From positions 1 through 64,000 of the IMG/VR virus record IMGVR_UViG_3300033145_001047: a stretch of 64,000 nt of DNA. The stretch is one strand, 5' to 3'. The position numbers and the translations under genes were made by a program. Under the pieces are notes generated by a model. It ran no database searches and had not been told where the DNA came from. It saw nothing but the letters and a program-made list of their open reading frames with translations. Shown in pieces: positions 31,607 to 40,235 of the stretch (the first letter of the stretch is position 1; each line of letters opens with the position of its first letter). The stretch is from a virus.

Positions 31607-32596
31607 TCATCTCAGCCACCACTCACTCTCCACGTACCACATGATCGTCTTCGCCAGCTCGGTGTCGACCTCTCGCTTCGGCTCCCATCCCAGGTCGAGC
31701 AGCTTCCGGCAGTTTATGTCGTACCGCCGGTCGTGGACGGGCCGTATTTTCGAGTCGTCGATGAACTCTATCCTGTCGGTCGGTCGCCCGGTCATGACCA
31801 GGACCTTCTCCGCCAGCTCCAGGTTCGTCAGCTCTTGACGCGCCCCGATGTTGTAGGTCCCCGGCTCCGCCCTGTCCACGAGGAACTTGATAGCCTCGCA
31901 GTGGTCGAAGACGTGCAGCCACATCCGCGTGTGCTGTCCGTCGCCGTAGACCGGCAGCTTCTCGTCGTCGAGGGCCTTCCGGATGAACGTCGGGAGGACC
32001 TTCTGCTTATGCTGCCAGGGGCCGTAGTTGTTCTCGCACCTGGTGATGATTGCCGGGAAGCCGAAGGCATTCGACCAGCCCGTCACGAGCTGTTCCGCCG
32101 CCGCCTTCGTCGCGCTGTACGGGTTCGTAGGATTCAACAGGCACTCCTCGGTGTACCCGTCTACGAAGCGCCTGAACCTTTCCCCTTGCGGTGCTATGGG
32201 ACCATAGACCTCGTCGGTCGAGACATACACGAACACCTTCGGAGGGAAGGCCCGGCACTGCTCCAGGAGGTTCGCCGTCCCCACTATGTTGTTCTGAACG
32301 TGGGACATAGGGCTCCGGAACGAGTGGTCGACGAACGTCTTCGCCGCGAAGTGGACCACCTGGGTCACGCCCTCCAGCAGCTCGGAGATATCGCCGGTCA
32401 GGTCCGCGTCGACGATTCGCAGCCGCGACGGACTGCAGTGGTGTCCCTTCACGAGCCGCTGCAGCCGCATAGCTTCCTTGAAGTCTTCCTTGTTGTCGAA
32501 CGCGACGATAGAGGCGTCTGTCTCCGAGAGCATGATGTCACAGAAGTGGGAGCCAATGAACCCCGACGCGCCGGTTACCAGGATGGTCTCGCTCAT
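31607..32596 (-). CDS. rmlB: dTDP-glucose 4,6-dehydratase-like, RmlB
   Basis: 329 residues. The N-terminus ILVTGASGFIGSHFCD is the NAD Rossmann loop. STDEVYGP and YSATKAAAEQL give the active-site Thr/Asp/Glu and YxxxK of RmlB-like extended SDR enzymes, with RCENNYGPWQHKQKVLPTFI and DHCEAIKFL further on. It would make dTDP-4-keto-6-deoxyglucose from dTDP-glucose. Together with RmlA- and RmlD-like genes it gives the phage most of a deoxysugar pathway. Confidence 0.88.
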   Translation of the reverse strand: MSETILVTGASGFIGSHFCDIMLSETDASIVAFDNKEDFKEAMRLQRLVKGHHCSPSRLRIVDADLTGDISELLEGVTQVVHFAAKTFVDHSFRSPMSHVQNNIVGTANLLEQCRAFPPKVFVYVSTDEVYGPIAPQGERFRRFVDGYTEECLLNPTNPYSATKAAAEQLVTGWSNAFGFPAIITRCENNYGPWQHKQKVLPTFIRKALDDEKLPVYGDGQHTRMWLHVFDHCEAIKFLVDRAEPGTYNIGARQELTNLELAEKVLVMTGRPTDRIEFIDDSKIRPVHDRRYDINCRKLLDLGWEPKREVDTELAKTIMWYVESEWWLR

Positions 32597-32889
32597 GACG
32601 CCTTCCCCTTGAAGAGTTCCGGCGTCCTCACCTGAACATGTACTGGATTACCGTGGCGAATCACGGACCCGAGCCAGCGGTCGCGTTCATCACGATGGTA
32701 CTCGATGTTGTTGAGAAGACATATCACGTGCAGCGGACGTATTTCGTCGTCTTCGACCGTCTCGACCAGTAGCAGTATCGTGTCACCGTCTTCGACCATC
32801 CGGAACTCTACCGGCATTCCTTTCACGTGGAACGTCCGGGCCATTGTGCCGCCGACGACCGGGCTGATATCGTAGCTGAATATCTTCAC
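32593..32889 (-). CDS. Hypothetical beta-rich protein
   Basis: 98 residues, overlapping rmlB by four bases at its stop. The sequence is strand-rich (FRMVEDGDTILLLVETVEDD, IRHGNPVHVQVRTPEL). I checked it as a candidate RmlC cupin but see no cupin or RmlC motifs. Unknown function. Confidence 0.65.
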   Translation of the reverse strand: MKIFSYDISPVVGGTMARTFHVKGMPVEFRMVEDGDTILLLVETVEDDEIRPLHVICLLNNIEYHRDERDRWLGSVIRHGNPVHVQVRTPELFKGKAS

Positions 32890-33176
32890 TTGTTCACCTT
32901 CACGAACAGGTGGATGTCGTAGCCGCCTTCGTCCACGAACGTCCCGAGGTACTCGCCCTTCTCTTCCATGTCGAAGTTGAAGCCGTCACCGAGGCACGTG
33001 AACTCGATGGTGTAGTTTTCATAGTCTTCCGGGTTCCGCAACACGATAACCGTCACCATTCCGTTCTCGTTCTGCACGACCTTGAGCACTCGCACGAAAC
33101 CGAAGACATGCTGCCAGGCGTTCGCGCCGAACCCGATAGTGAACGCGGGGGTGCTCTCAATCCTTGACTGCATCAT
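32886..33176 (-). CDS. Hypothetical beta-rich protein
   Basis: 96 residues from ATG 33176, coupled to the ParB-like gene's stop by ATGA after AGGAGGGG. The pattern of alternating strands (MVTVIVLRNPEDYENYTIEF, YDIHLFVKV) resembles its downstream neighbour in style. Unknown function. Confidence 0.65.
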   Translation of the reverse strand: MMQSRIESTPAFTIGFGANAWQHVFGFVRVLKVVQNENGMVTVIVLRNPEDYENYTIEFTCLGDGFNFDMEEKGEYLGTFVDEGGYDIHLFVKVNK

Positions 33177-33955
33177 GCCCCTCCTGTGTCGTTCTCTTCG
33201 AGCCACAGCCCGACCGCTTCCTTGAGATACTCGCCGATGTCGCGCTGTTGCACCTTCGACAGGTTCGTCACCACTTCCATCATTGCGCGAAGGTCGTCGT
33301 CCATCGTGATCGTGAGATGCAGCTCACCGCCGTGGGTGAAGTACATGAAGTTCAGGTCCAGGGTGTCGCCGTAGTCGTCGAACAGCTTCGTAAGAATGCT
33401 CCCGAGTTCCTGGACGGTCTGTGCACCTTTCGCCGCCTTCGTGACCTGGGACTTCAACTCCGGGGGGAGGCCGGTCGTCACCTGTCGAATGACGCCCTTG
33501 AGTTCGTCCTCTTCCTGCATGTGCATCATTTTCAGGACGCGCTCTTGCCCGTACTTTTCCTTGAACTGTTCGTAGTGTTTCGTGAACGTCTCGGGGTCGA
33601 TGTTGCCGCGTATCAGGTTATCGCTGAATGCGTCGAGGACCGCGTGGTCTCGCGTCTCGTACTCGCCTATCACACACGGGACGGTCTCCAGCTCCAGGTA
33701 GAGGGCCGCGTCGCAGCGGTGATTGCCCTTGATTACTTCGTAGACCTGCTCGTCTTCGTTCCAGTAGACCTTGATCTCCTGGTCGAATCCTTTCTCTCGA
33801 ATCTTCTCGACCAGCTCCTCGAACGCCTGCTCGGTCATGACGTTCGGATTCTCTGGCAGCTTGCGTATCTTGGAGAGTTCGATGTCCATGCGTTCCAGCT
33901 TCTCGTCAGTGGTGGATTCGGAAGGGACCGGGTCGGCGTCGACGACGGGGCTCAC
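33173..33955 (-). CDS. ParB/Srx-domain protein
   Basis: 260 residues. The region about 22-110 fits the ParB N-terminal domain: MDIELSKIRKLPENPNVMTE, KIREKGFDQEIKVYW, YEVIKGNHRCDAAL and VPCVIGEY. GNHRC corresponds to the GxxR nucleotide-binding loop. The C-terminal half is helical without a classical ParB HTH. Proteins like this can act as CTPases, nucleases or regulators in phages. No parA partner is nearby. Confidence 0.75.
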   Translation of the reverse strand: MSPVVDADPVPSESTTDEKLERMDIELSKIRKLPENPNVMTEQAFEELVEKIREKGFDQEIKVYWNEDEQVYEVIKGNHRCDAALYLELETVPCVIGEYETRDHAVLDAFSDNLIRGNIDPETFTKHYEQFKEKYGQERVLKMMHMQEEDELKGVIRQVTTGLPPELKSQVTKAAKGAQTVQELGSILTKLFDDYGDTLDLNFMYFTHGGELHLTITMDDDLRAMMEVVTNLSKVQQRDIGEYLKEAVGLWLEENDTGGA

Positions 33956-34299
33956 TTCGCTGACTCCTGTCTCATGATGAACTCGTCGACGTTCTTCGGC
34001 CTTCGGCGTCGCGCCTCGCGTTCGATCTTGTCGAACATGGTGTCGATGTCCGGCTCGTCAGGTAGCCGCGCTTTCTCTTCGCATTCGCCGAACTGCAGGA
34101 GATGCTTCAACACGCCGACCTCTATCCGAAGTTCGATCACTTGCTCGTGCACGACCTTGAGACTATTCCACTGGGCCTTCTCTTGTTCCTGCTTCGATGT
34201 GTACAGCCAGCCGAGGGCGGTCAGTAGGATTGCTGTCACGAGTCCGAGGAGATAGGTGGGGGCTTTTTCTTTTGTGTACCACTTGGTCCGCATTTCCAC
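33952..34299 (-). CDS. Membrane protein with coiled coil
   Basis: 115 residues from a GTG at 34299 (ATG at 34293 is the alternative). A single membrane helix (YLLGLVTAILLTALGWLYT) is followed by a coiled coil and a basic tail. The shape resembles small phage membrane or spanin-like proteins, but no lipobox or other proof is present. The gap from 34300 to 34452 contains only a short inverted repeat (CACCA/TGGTG) and no gene I can support. Confidence 0.65.
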   Translation of the reverse strand: MEMRTKWYTKEKAPTYLLGLVTAILLTALGWLYTSKQEQEKAQWNSLKVVHEQVIELRIEVGVLKHLLQFGECEEKARLPDEPDIDTMFDKIEREARRRRPKNVDEFIMRQESAK

Positions 34300-34452
34300 C
34301 AGCTTTTCCTCTCAATCGCTGTTCGATTCTCGACCCGTTCAGCAGGTCGTGGGGTTCGTGAAGAACTCGCTGGTGATTTTCTAACACACCACCATGTAGT
34401 GGTGCAAGATAATACACACGGCCAGGGAAAGTATTTTTTCGGAGGGGGGTCC

Positions 34453-34692
34453 CTATATCTTGTGGCCGACCTTCTCTATCAGGGCCGTCAGCTCCTCGGG
34501 GTGCTCCCGGACGGCCAGCCCTTCCTTGCTGTCGCGGACGAATATCATGGCCCCCTTGACCAGGACCGTGACCGGAACTCCATGCTGTTTCTCCTCTTCC
34601 TCCCACTGGAACGGGGTGATAACGTCTATCCTGTCCAGCCGGACCAGCGTCGGGTGCCCGGCCTTCTTCGCGGTAACCTTCAAGAACTGCAT
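34453..34692 (-). CDS. Hypothetical protein, possibly SH3-like
   Basis: 79 residues, beta-rich (HPTLVRLDRIDVITPFQWEE, VPVTVLVKGAMIFVRDS) with a C-terminal helix (EHPEELTALIEKV). The pattern of strands followed by VRESxEEL is common in small phage proteins of unknown role. It starts 13 bases inside the upstream gene. Confidence 0.65.
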   Translation of the reverse strand: MQFLKVTAKKAGHPTLVRLDRIDVITPFQWEEEEKQHGVPVTVLVKGAMIFVRDSKEGLAVREHPEELTALIEKVGHKI

Positions 34693-35033
34693 AGCTTCCT
34701 CCTGTCTATGTACCTGTATCCCCTGAATCCCTTCATCGGCACCGGCTTGATCTCGTGTATCTCCGGCTTGAGCACAGCCACCAGGCCGGGGAACAGGACC
34801 CTACTGTGGTCGCACCGTCTGTTCTCGTCGAAGCCGAGGATTACGTGATACGCTCTGACCGCTCCCTCCCACACGAAGTACATCCGGTCGCCGTGTCCGG
34901 CGTTCCTCGGCTCGGTGGGGATACTCCAAAAGTACATCCAGTCCTCGCCCTTCTTCATCCCCTCGGCCACACGTGCCTCCTCTTCCTCCACCAGCTTGAG
35001 CCGGGTCTTCGGTATCGTCACGACTATGTCCAT
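34680..35033 (-). CDS. Hypothetical protein
   Basis: 117 residues. Alternating strands (DIVVTIPKTRLKLV, RMYFVWEGAVRAYHVILGF) and a basic C-terminus. Overlaps both neighbours slightly. No family is recognised. Confidence 0.65.
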   Translation of the reverse strand: MDIVVTIPKTRLKLVEEEEARVAEGMKKGEDWMYFWSIPTEPRNAGHGDRMYFVWEGAVRAYHVILGFDENRRCDHSRVLFPGLVAVLKPEIHEIKPVPMKGFRGYRYIDRRKLCSS

Positions 35034-35227
35034 CGTTTTCCCTCCGCCTTCTCTATGACCCGCTTCATGTGCTCGGGAGCCTCGTCATACGCGCACCCTG
35101 GGACCCAGTGCCCCTCGACATATTTGAAGTAACACTTCGTCGCGTCGCCGTACGGCTCCTCCCCGTAGGCGTTCGAGACCGCTGTGTTCGTATCGCCTCC
35201 GCAGCCGGAACACGTCAACGGTGGCAT
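35024..35227 (-). CDS. Small zinc-binding candidate
   Basis: 67 residues from ATG 35227, joined to the upstream gene by TGATG. CSGCGG near residue 6 and further Cys at CYFKY and PGCAYD could bind zinc. Unknown function. Confidence 0.65.
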   Translation of the reverse strand: MPPLTCSGCGGDTNTAVSNAYGEEPYGDATKCYFKYVEGHWVPGCAYDEAPEHMKRVIEKAEGKRWT

Positions 35228-35982
35228 CAGTCTCCACCGGCCAGCAGGAGCCCCATGCTCCCGCTCTTGATTGCCTTGAGTACCTTCTTCTCGTCGGCGA
35301 AGAACTTCTTGACACCGGAGTCCAGCTTGCACAGCGACATCATGGACAGGTAGAAAAACTTCGCCGCCTCTTCCGTGTACGGCATCTCCCGAGAATCGTC
35401 CGGGAGCTGTACCTTCTGGAAGCCGTTGAGCAGAAGACCGAACTCACCGAGCACTTCCTCGCCAGCTCCGAAACACATGAGAATATATTCGACTTTCCTG
35501 TGTATCTTCCCCCTCGTGTGGGTCCGCTTCGTGGACAGCTCGGCCATTAACGAGACGGAGTAGTCGTACTCACTGTTGAAACTGTCGGAATACTTGCGCC
35601 CCATCGTCTTCGCCCAATTGTAATAGCCGACGGCATCTTCCATCACGCTCCCGTTCGGATACACGTTTCCCTTCTTGTCCTCGCAGTAGTGACACGTCGC
35701 TCGGACGTGGTACCGAATGACGATCTCCTCGACCGTCTTGTATGCGAGGTACTGCTCCAGCGCACCATCGACCATTCCTTTCAGCTCTATCAGGGACGTC
35801 GCGCTGAACCGAACCCCGCCCCGGTAGTAGTGCGCACCGTCAACATTTCGTAGCTCCTCACGGTATTCCTTCGGAACCATCATATTGAACATGCCGTCGG
35901 TCGTTACGGTGACGGGGACCGAGAACTTGATCTCCTCCCCGCTCTTCGCCTCGTGCTGGAACAAAACATTCCGGAGCTTCAT
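35227..35982 (-). CDS. Hypothetical 251-residue protein
   Basis: The N-terminal 100 residues are strand-rich and the rest helical. The segment VRATCHYCEDKKGNVYPNGS contains a Cys pair. No domain is recognised. Coupling to both neighbours suggests it belongs to the accessory operon. Confidence 0.7.
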   Translation of the reverse strand: MKLRNVLFQHEAKSGEEIKFSVPVTVTTDGMFNMMVPKEYREELRNVDGAHYYRGGVRFSATSLIELKGMVDGALEQYLAYKTVEEIVIRYHVRATCHYCEDKKGNVYPNGSVMEDAVGYYNWAKTMGRKYSDSFNSEYDYSVSLMAELSTKRTHTRGKIHRKVEYILMCFGAGEEVLGEFGLLLNGFQKVQLPDDSREMPYTEEAAKFFYLSMMSLCKLDSGVKKFFADEKKVLKAIKSGSMGLLLAGGD

Positions 35983-36194
35983 CGTTTCCCTACACCCTCG
36001 AATCCTATGGCCTTACTTGCCCGGACGTGTTCGTCGTGGCCGACCTCCGTCCGCTTCTTCGTCATGACCTCCCGATAGTACACGCCGGTCTCCCTATCGA
36101 AGAAGGGGGAAGGGCACGGCTCGTTCCTCCACTTCTTCAAGAGCTGCTCGTACGTCGCCTCGTCTATCCACTTCTTGATCTTCGGGTCGATCAT
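35979..36194 (-). CDS. Small hypothetical protein
   Basis: 71 residues with the pattern YEQLLKKWRNEPCPSPFF and DRETGVYYREVMTKKR. This resembles small phage proteins of unknown role in which a helix is followed by a short beta hairpin. It overlaps both neighbours by four bases. Confidence 0.65.
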   Translation of the reverse strand: MIDPKIKKWIDEATYEQLLKKWRNEPCPSPFFDRETGVYYREVMTKKRTEVGHDEHVRASKAIGFEGVGKR

Positions 36195-36532
36195 TGTGTC
36201 GTGATCTCGAAGGTCGCCTCGCGCTCCCCGGTGAAGAACGGCAGCGCCTCTTTCACGAACTCGTCGACGTCGTGCCTGATATAGTTACAGCCAGTGCCGG
36301 ACATGTCTCTCGGGAAGCAATTGGCGAGAGCCTCTACTGTCTTCGGCTGTTCTCTGTCAATCGCCTCCGCTATCCGTAGCGTCTCCCCCTGATAGTCTCC
36401 GGTTATCAGGTGACACGGTCTCCACAGCAGCATCAGCGTCCGCGCCGTCGGATTCCGCCACACGTCGCTCCACTCGTCGCTGCTCTCGATATCGAACCCA
36501 ATCTTGACCGGCAATGTCGGAAGTATACTCAC
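36191..36532 (-). CDS. Hypothetical protein
   Basis: 113 residues from a GTG at 36532 that overlaps the upstream TGA (GTGA). It has a helical centre (GETLRIAEAIDREQPKTVEA) and a C-terminal strand pair. No family is recognised. Confidence 0.6.
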   Translation of the reverse strand: MSILPTLPVKIGFDIESSDEWSDVWRNPTARTLMLLWRPCHLITGDYQGETLRIAEAIDREQPKTVEALANCFPRDMSGTGCNYIRHDVDEFVKEALPFFTGEREATFEITTQ

Positions 36533-36696
36533 GTGATCTCCTCGGACCAGGCGTCCGCTTCGTCGACCCCGCGCTTCTTGATCTCCGCCTGGGCCATCTC
36601 CTGAATTTCCTCTACCGTGTCGGCCTCGATCACGACGTTGTCCTGGGTTCGGTCGCCGTACTTCCCAGGGATGTCCCAACATATCCGGACTCTCAT
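36529..36696 (-). CDS. Small hypothetical protein
   Basis: 55 residues from ATG 36696, which has GGAGGAGG six bases upstream; the longer frame is a shadow. Strand-helix content resembles an ubiquitin-like or DUF1902-like mini-domain (RVRICWDIPG ... VVIEADTVEEIQEMAQ), but this is not certain. Confidence 0.6.
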   Translation of the reverse strand: MRVRICWDIPGKYGDRTQDNVVIEADTVEEIQEMAQAEIKKRGVDEADAWSEEIT

Positions 36697-36971
36697 GACA
36701 GCCTCCTCCTCAGCTCCTCGACCTCTCTCTTCAATCGCTCGACCTCGTTCGTCAGGGAGAATATCACGTTCGGGTACGACAGCTTGTACGCCTCGCGTAT
36801 CTCGTCCTTCAGCTTCTGCTCCGGGCTCTTCGGTGGCTGGTCGGTTATGATTCCCAGGAAGACCGTGTGTCCGCAGTTCGGACATCCGCCCACCGTTCTG
36901 TACGGCGTAACCGTCACGGTCAGCTCGTCCCCGTCGTACCGTTCATGACATCCCTGACACTCTAGTATCAT
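36693..36971 (-). CDS. Zinc-ribbon protein with coiled coil
   Basis: 92 residues. ECQGCHERYDG and GGCPNCGHTVF form one zinc ribbon, followed by a heptad-rich helix (TNEVERLKREVEELRRRL). Coupled by ATGA to both sides. Possibly a dimeric nucleic-acid-binding protein. Confidence 0.7.
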   Translation of the reverse strand: MILECQGCHERYDGDELTVTVTPYRTVGGCPNCGHTVFLGIITDQPPKSPEQKLKDEIREAYKLSYPNVIFSLTNEVERLKREVEELRRRLS

Positions 36972-37795
36972 TTCTTCCCCCTCAGTATGAGTCGCAACTC
37001 TTCACGCTTGTCCCGGAGCATGTGCTCCGTTTCCATCAGCAGTTCTAGAGTTTCCTCCATGCCGTTCCCGCCGTTCTCGATCTCTTCGAGCCGCGCCTTG
37101 ATAGCATCGTCCATGTTCCAGGAGTGGATGTTCACCCCGAGCGTATCGACGAACGTCTGGACGGCCTTGAGTTTCTCGACCCGCTTCTCCATCTCGTGTA
37201 TCTTCGTGTCCGCCCTGTCGACTCGTTCGCTCACCAGCTCGGCGACCTTCCGGCTCACGTTCCATCCTATCTGTTTCTTCTCGTCCTTGAGCAGGAGCCA
37301 GTCCCGCCAGTAGCCGACGTCCTTGCTCCCGATTCTCCCCTCGTATCCTACCTGTGCCCTGGACATCATGACGTACATGAACAGGGAGAGCGGGACCTCG
37401 ATGTTCCGGTAGGGTGCCTTTTTCTTCGTGTACAGTCTGCAGGAGTTCTTCGACGTGACGACCAGCCCCGCATCCTCCGGTATCTCCTCCGGCTGCAGCA
37501 CTCCCCAGGGAGCCGCGAAGTAGAACTCGTTGCAGTACGGGAGGTACGACATCCACTTCTTGTCCTGTATGAAGTCGCGCCGGTTCGACTTGATCTCGTA
37601 GACACACGTCCTCGGGTTCGAGTATGACCGGGCCATTGTCCACAGGTCCATCCGCTCGTGCTTCCCGTACCAGGTGGGTCCTCCCTTGCACTCGGGGACG
37701 CACACGTCCGGGCTGTGACGGACCAGCAGCAGGTTGAGTATGCTCTTCGTCGTCGCGGTCTTGTTCAGCTTCGGATGTTGCTTCTTTTTCGCCAC
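36968..37795 (-). CDS. MmcB-like PD-(D/E)XK nuclease protein
   Basis: 275 residues from GTG 37795, which has GGGGGA upstream (ATG 37810 is the alternative). The region about 55-130 matches the MmcB/DUF1052 pattern: CVYEIKSNRRDFIQDKKWMS, YLPYCNEFYFAAPWG and EDAGLVVTSKNSCRLY. EIK is the nuclease core. The C-terminal part holds a coiled coil. MmcB proteins are linked to mutagenic DNA repair, and here a phage DNA-repair or nuclease role is likely. Confidence 0.75.
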   Translation of the reverse strand: MAKKKQHPKLNKTATTKSILNLLLVRHSPDVCVPECKGGPTWYGKHERMDLWTMARSYSNPRTCVYEIKSNRRDFIQDKKWMSYLPYCNEFYFAAPWGVLQPEEIPEDAGLVVTSKNSCRLYTKKKAPYRNIEVPLSLFMYVMMSRAQVGYEGRIGSKDVGYWRDWLLLKDEKKQIGWNVSRKVAELVSERVDRADTKIHEMEKRVEKLKAVQTFVDTLGVNIHSWNMDDAIKARLEEIENGGNGMEETLELLMETEHMLRDKREELRLILRGKK

Positions 37796-37992
37796 CTGAG
37801 AATCCCCCATACCGCAAGACAAAAATAGACGGCGAAAAGAGCTGCCTGAGCGTACGAGCCGATATAGAAGTCGTACGCCATCCAGGAAAAGTTGGTCACC
37901 GACCAGATATAGAAACACTCACGGCGCTTGTAGATATTCAGCACCACCCCGACAATGCTTAGACATGCAAGAGTCCATGTTGCTGTTATCAT
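37765..37992 (-). CDS. Small membrane protein of PnuC/SWEET-like type
   Basis: 75 residues from ATG 37992 with two to three membrane helices. TLACLSIVGVVLNIYKRREC, FYIWSVTNFSWMAYDFY and AALFAVYFCLAVWGILRW resemble half of a PnuC or SemiSWEET transporter. Such short proteins are frequent in phages and gut bacteria. Substrate is unknown. Confidence 0.65.
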   Translation of the reverse strand: MITATWTLACLSIVGVVLNIYKRRECFYIWSVTNFSWMAYDFYIGSYAQAALFAVYFCLAVWGILRWRKRSNIRS

Positions 37993-40235
37993 TCTTCTTC
38001 GCCGTACAGGGTGCGCTGATACTTCTCTGCCCGTTTCAAATTTTTGCAAGCATCCTTCCAGTATGTTTCTTTCAATTCTATCCCGATGAACTCCCTGCCG
38101 AATCTCACAGCCTGATATCCTTCCGACCCTATACCTGCAAAGGGCGAGAATACTACATCGCCAGGTGCGCTCCACAATTTAATGCACCGCTCAATCACTC
38201 CAAGCTGTAACGGGCAGAGATGCTTTTCGTCTTCGATGTCCTTGGCGGGCCTCGATGATAATACATCCGATTCTTTAATGCCGCCCTTGCCGATTCTGTG
38301 CGCTCCGTACCAAACAGCAGACGCCCACTGTATCCAATCCTCTCGCGTAATCCATCCGTCTGCATTTCGTTTTTTCACGTCCGGGTGGTCTATCAGGGCT
38401 CGGATAGGCACCTTATTCTCGCCTCGTTTCTTGAATTGAAGAAGGTAGTCCGGCATCGTTCCTGTCAATACTGACGAATCCTTCGCTGCCGTCTTCATGG
38501 CAAGTCCATGATCTTTTGTTCTCGCGGCTTTGAGTTGCGGGTCTTTGTCAATCGTGCGCTCACTCGCATAGATCCAATCGTGATCCTGCAGTAGCCTGAT
38601 TATCTCGCCTCGGAAATCCCGCATTCCAGAATATCCCTCATGCCGCTTGAATACGGGTTCTTGCGTCAGATGAATACAGCATGAACGGCCCGGCATCGTT
38701 ATCCGGTACAGATCGTCAATAAAGAATGAGAAGTGGGCGATTAGCTGTGCGATGGAATTCACGTTTCCGATGTCTCGGCGGCTGTTCGAGTAGGCGTACA
38801 TTCCAGGGAAGGGGGGAGAGAACACTGTCAGGCCGATTGAGTCATCGGCTATCCCCTTCACGGATTCGATGCAGTCCCCGAGAATCATCTTCCAGCCTTT
38901 TCCCTCTTTGATCTTTTCCACATACGCCCCATCATCCCGCTTCGCTCGGTCGCCCTGAATTGTCCGCATGTGCGATGTTATCTCATCCATCATCTCCATC
39001 GACTGTTTCTCCTTCCTCTCGATATTCCGCCGTACCGCTCCCTCAGTTTCGGCGATAATGATATGCGCGTCCACATCTGACTTCTGCCCGAATCGCCAAC
39101 ATCGTCGTAATGCCTGGTAAAATTGCTCATACGAATCCGACAATCCGAGGAATGCGATGTTTGAGCAATGCTGTAGGTTTAGCCCAAATCCAAAAATAGA
39201 TGGCTTGCTAATCAAACAGCGAATCTTCCCCTCCGTGAAATCAATAATCGCCTGTTCCTTTTTCTCAATACTGTCAGCTCCCTTGATTTCGACTGCGTCC
39301 TTGATTGCTTTCGCGGCATCTTCTGATTCGCGGTTCAGGTTGCACCACACAAGCCACTGGTTCTTATCGCCGTTTATGATACTCGCCAGCTTTCCAACCC
39401 TGTCTCCGATGCTGTTCCTTCGCGCTGCCCTACGTTCGTCCATCGTTCTCGCTTCAATCGAGAACAGCATCCCCTTGTCAGGTGTGCCTGGATTCACAAC
39501 ATGCTCGTGGAGTCGTAGGGCAGGAAGATTGAACTTATTATCATCATATCCGAGGTCGGATGGCATTCTCATTGCGATTGACCACGATGCCATCCATTGC
39601 CAGAACTCCGACATCGCGTGTCCTTTCAACTTCCACTTGTGCGTTGTGTTACCGTCTTGGACGAAAAACATTGCAATGATTTCCTTGTTGCTCATTATGT
39701 CGAGGAATTCAGCATGATTCGACAATTCGATTAGATCATTCGGTGCTGGTGTTGCCGTACACGCAAGACGAAACGGAATATGGGACGCGAACTTAATAAG
39801 GTTCTTACGGTACACACCACCAAATGATTTCAGGATACTCGATTCGTCAAGAACAATCCCCTGATAATGCTTTGAGTCAAACTTATCAAGCATTTCATAA
39901 TTCGTTATCGTAATCTTGCTGTTGACATCATCCTGATTCCGGTGGTAGTCGACATGGATATCGAATTTCTGCCCCTCCCTAACCGTCTGCTGAGATACCG
40001 CAAGAGGCGCACATATAAGAACATTGCCTGGGACATGTTTCGCCCATTCAAGCTGTATAGGCGTCTTGCCAAGACCGCAATCTGCAAATACCGCCGCACG
40101 TCCACGCCGAAGCGCCCACCGAACGATATGCTTCTGAAAATCGAACAGCTTCGGATTGAGGATGACGCGATTCGTAATCCCTACCGGCTCTGCATCTACC
40201 CGTTTTGACTTCAAAAACTCGCCATACTTGTTCAT
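37989..40235 (-). CDS. SNF2-type helicase fused to DNA methyltransferase
   Basis: 748 residues. The N-terminal half is a superfamily 2 helicase: FQKHIVRWALRRGRAAVFAD, Walker A DCGLGKT, LDESSILK in place of DEAH, CTATPAPND, and motif VI QALRRCWRFGQ. The C-terminal part from about 455 is an N4/N6-type DNA methyltransferase with target motif VFSPPFPGM (SPPF rather than DPPY) and SAM motif VVFSPFAGIGSEGYQA. Fused helicase-methyltransferases are known from phages, where they may protect phage DNA. The gene looks AT-richer than its neighbours, so it was probably acquired. No partner nuclease is seen. Confidence 0.85.
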   Translation of the reverse strand: MNKYGEFLKSKRVDAEPVGITNRVILNPKLFDFQKHIVRWALRRGRAAVFADCGLGKTPIQLEWAKHVPGNVLICAPLAVSQQTVREGQKFDIHVDYHRNQDDVNSKITITNYEMLDKFDSKHYQGIVLDESSILKSFGGVYRKNLIKFASHIPFRLACTATPAPNDLIELSNHAEFLDIMSNKEIIAMFFVQDGNTTHKWKLKGHAMSEFWQWMASWSIAMRMPSDLGYDDNKFNLPALRLHEHVVNPGTPDKGMLFSIEARTMDERRAARRNSIGDRVGKLASIINGDKNQWLVWCNLNRESEDAAKAIKDAVEIKGADSIEKKEQAIIDFTEGKIRCLISKPSIFGFGLNLQHCSNIAFLGLSDSYEQFYQALRRCWRFGQKSDVDAHIIIAETEGAVRRNIERKEKQSMEMMDEITSHMRTIQGDRAKRDDGAYVEKIKEGKGWKMILGDCIESVKGIADDSIGLTVFSPPFPGMYAYSNSRRDIGNVNSIAQLIAHFSFFIDDLYRITMPGRSCCIHLTQEPVFKRHEGYSGMRDFRGEIIRLLQDHDWIYASERTIDKDPQLKAARTKDHGLAMKTAAKDSSVLTGTMPDYLLQFKKRGENKVPIRALIDHPDVKKRNADGWITREDWIQWASAVWYGAHRIGKGGIKESDVLSSRPAKDIEDEKHLCPLQLGVIERCIKLWSAPGDVVFSPFAGIGSEGYQAVRFGREFIGIELKETYWKDACKNLKRAEKYQRTLYGEEE

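Noticed and set aside
32593-33176. Possible RmlC epimerase among the two proteins beside rmlB
   Set aside because: No cupin or RmlC motifs are visible in either sequence.
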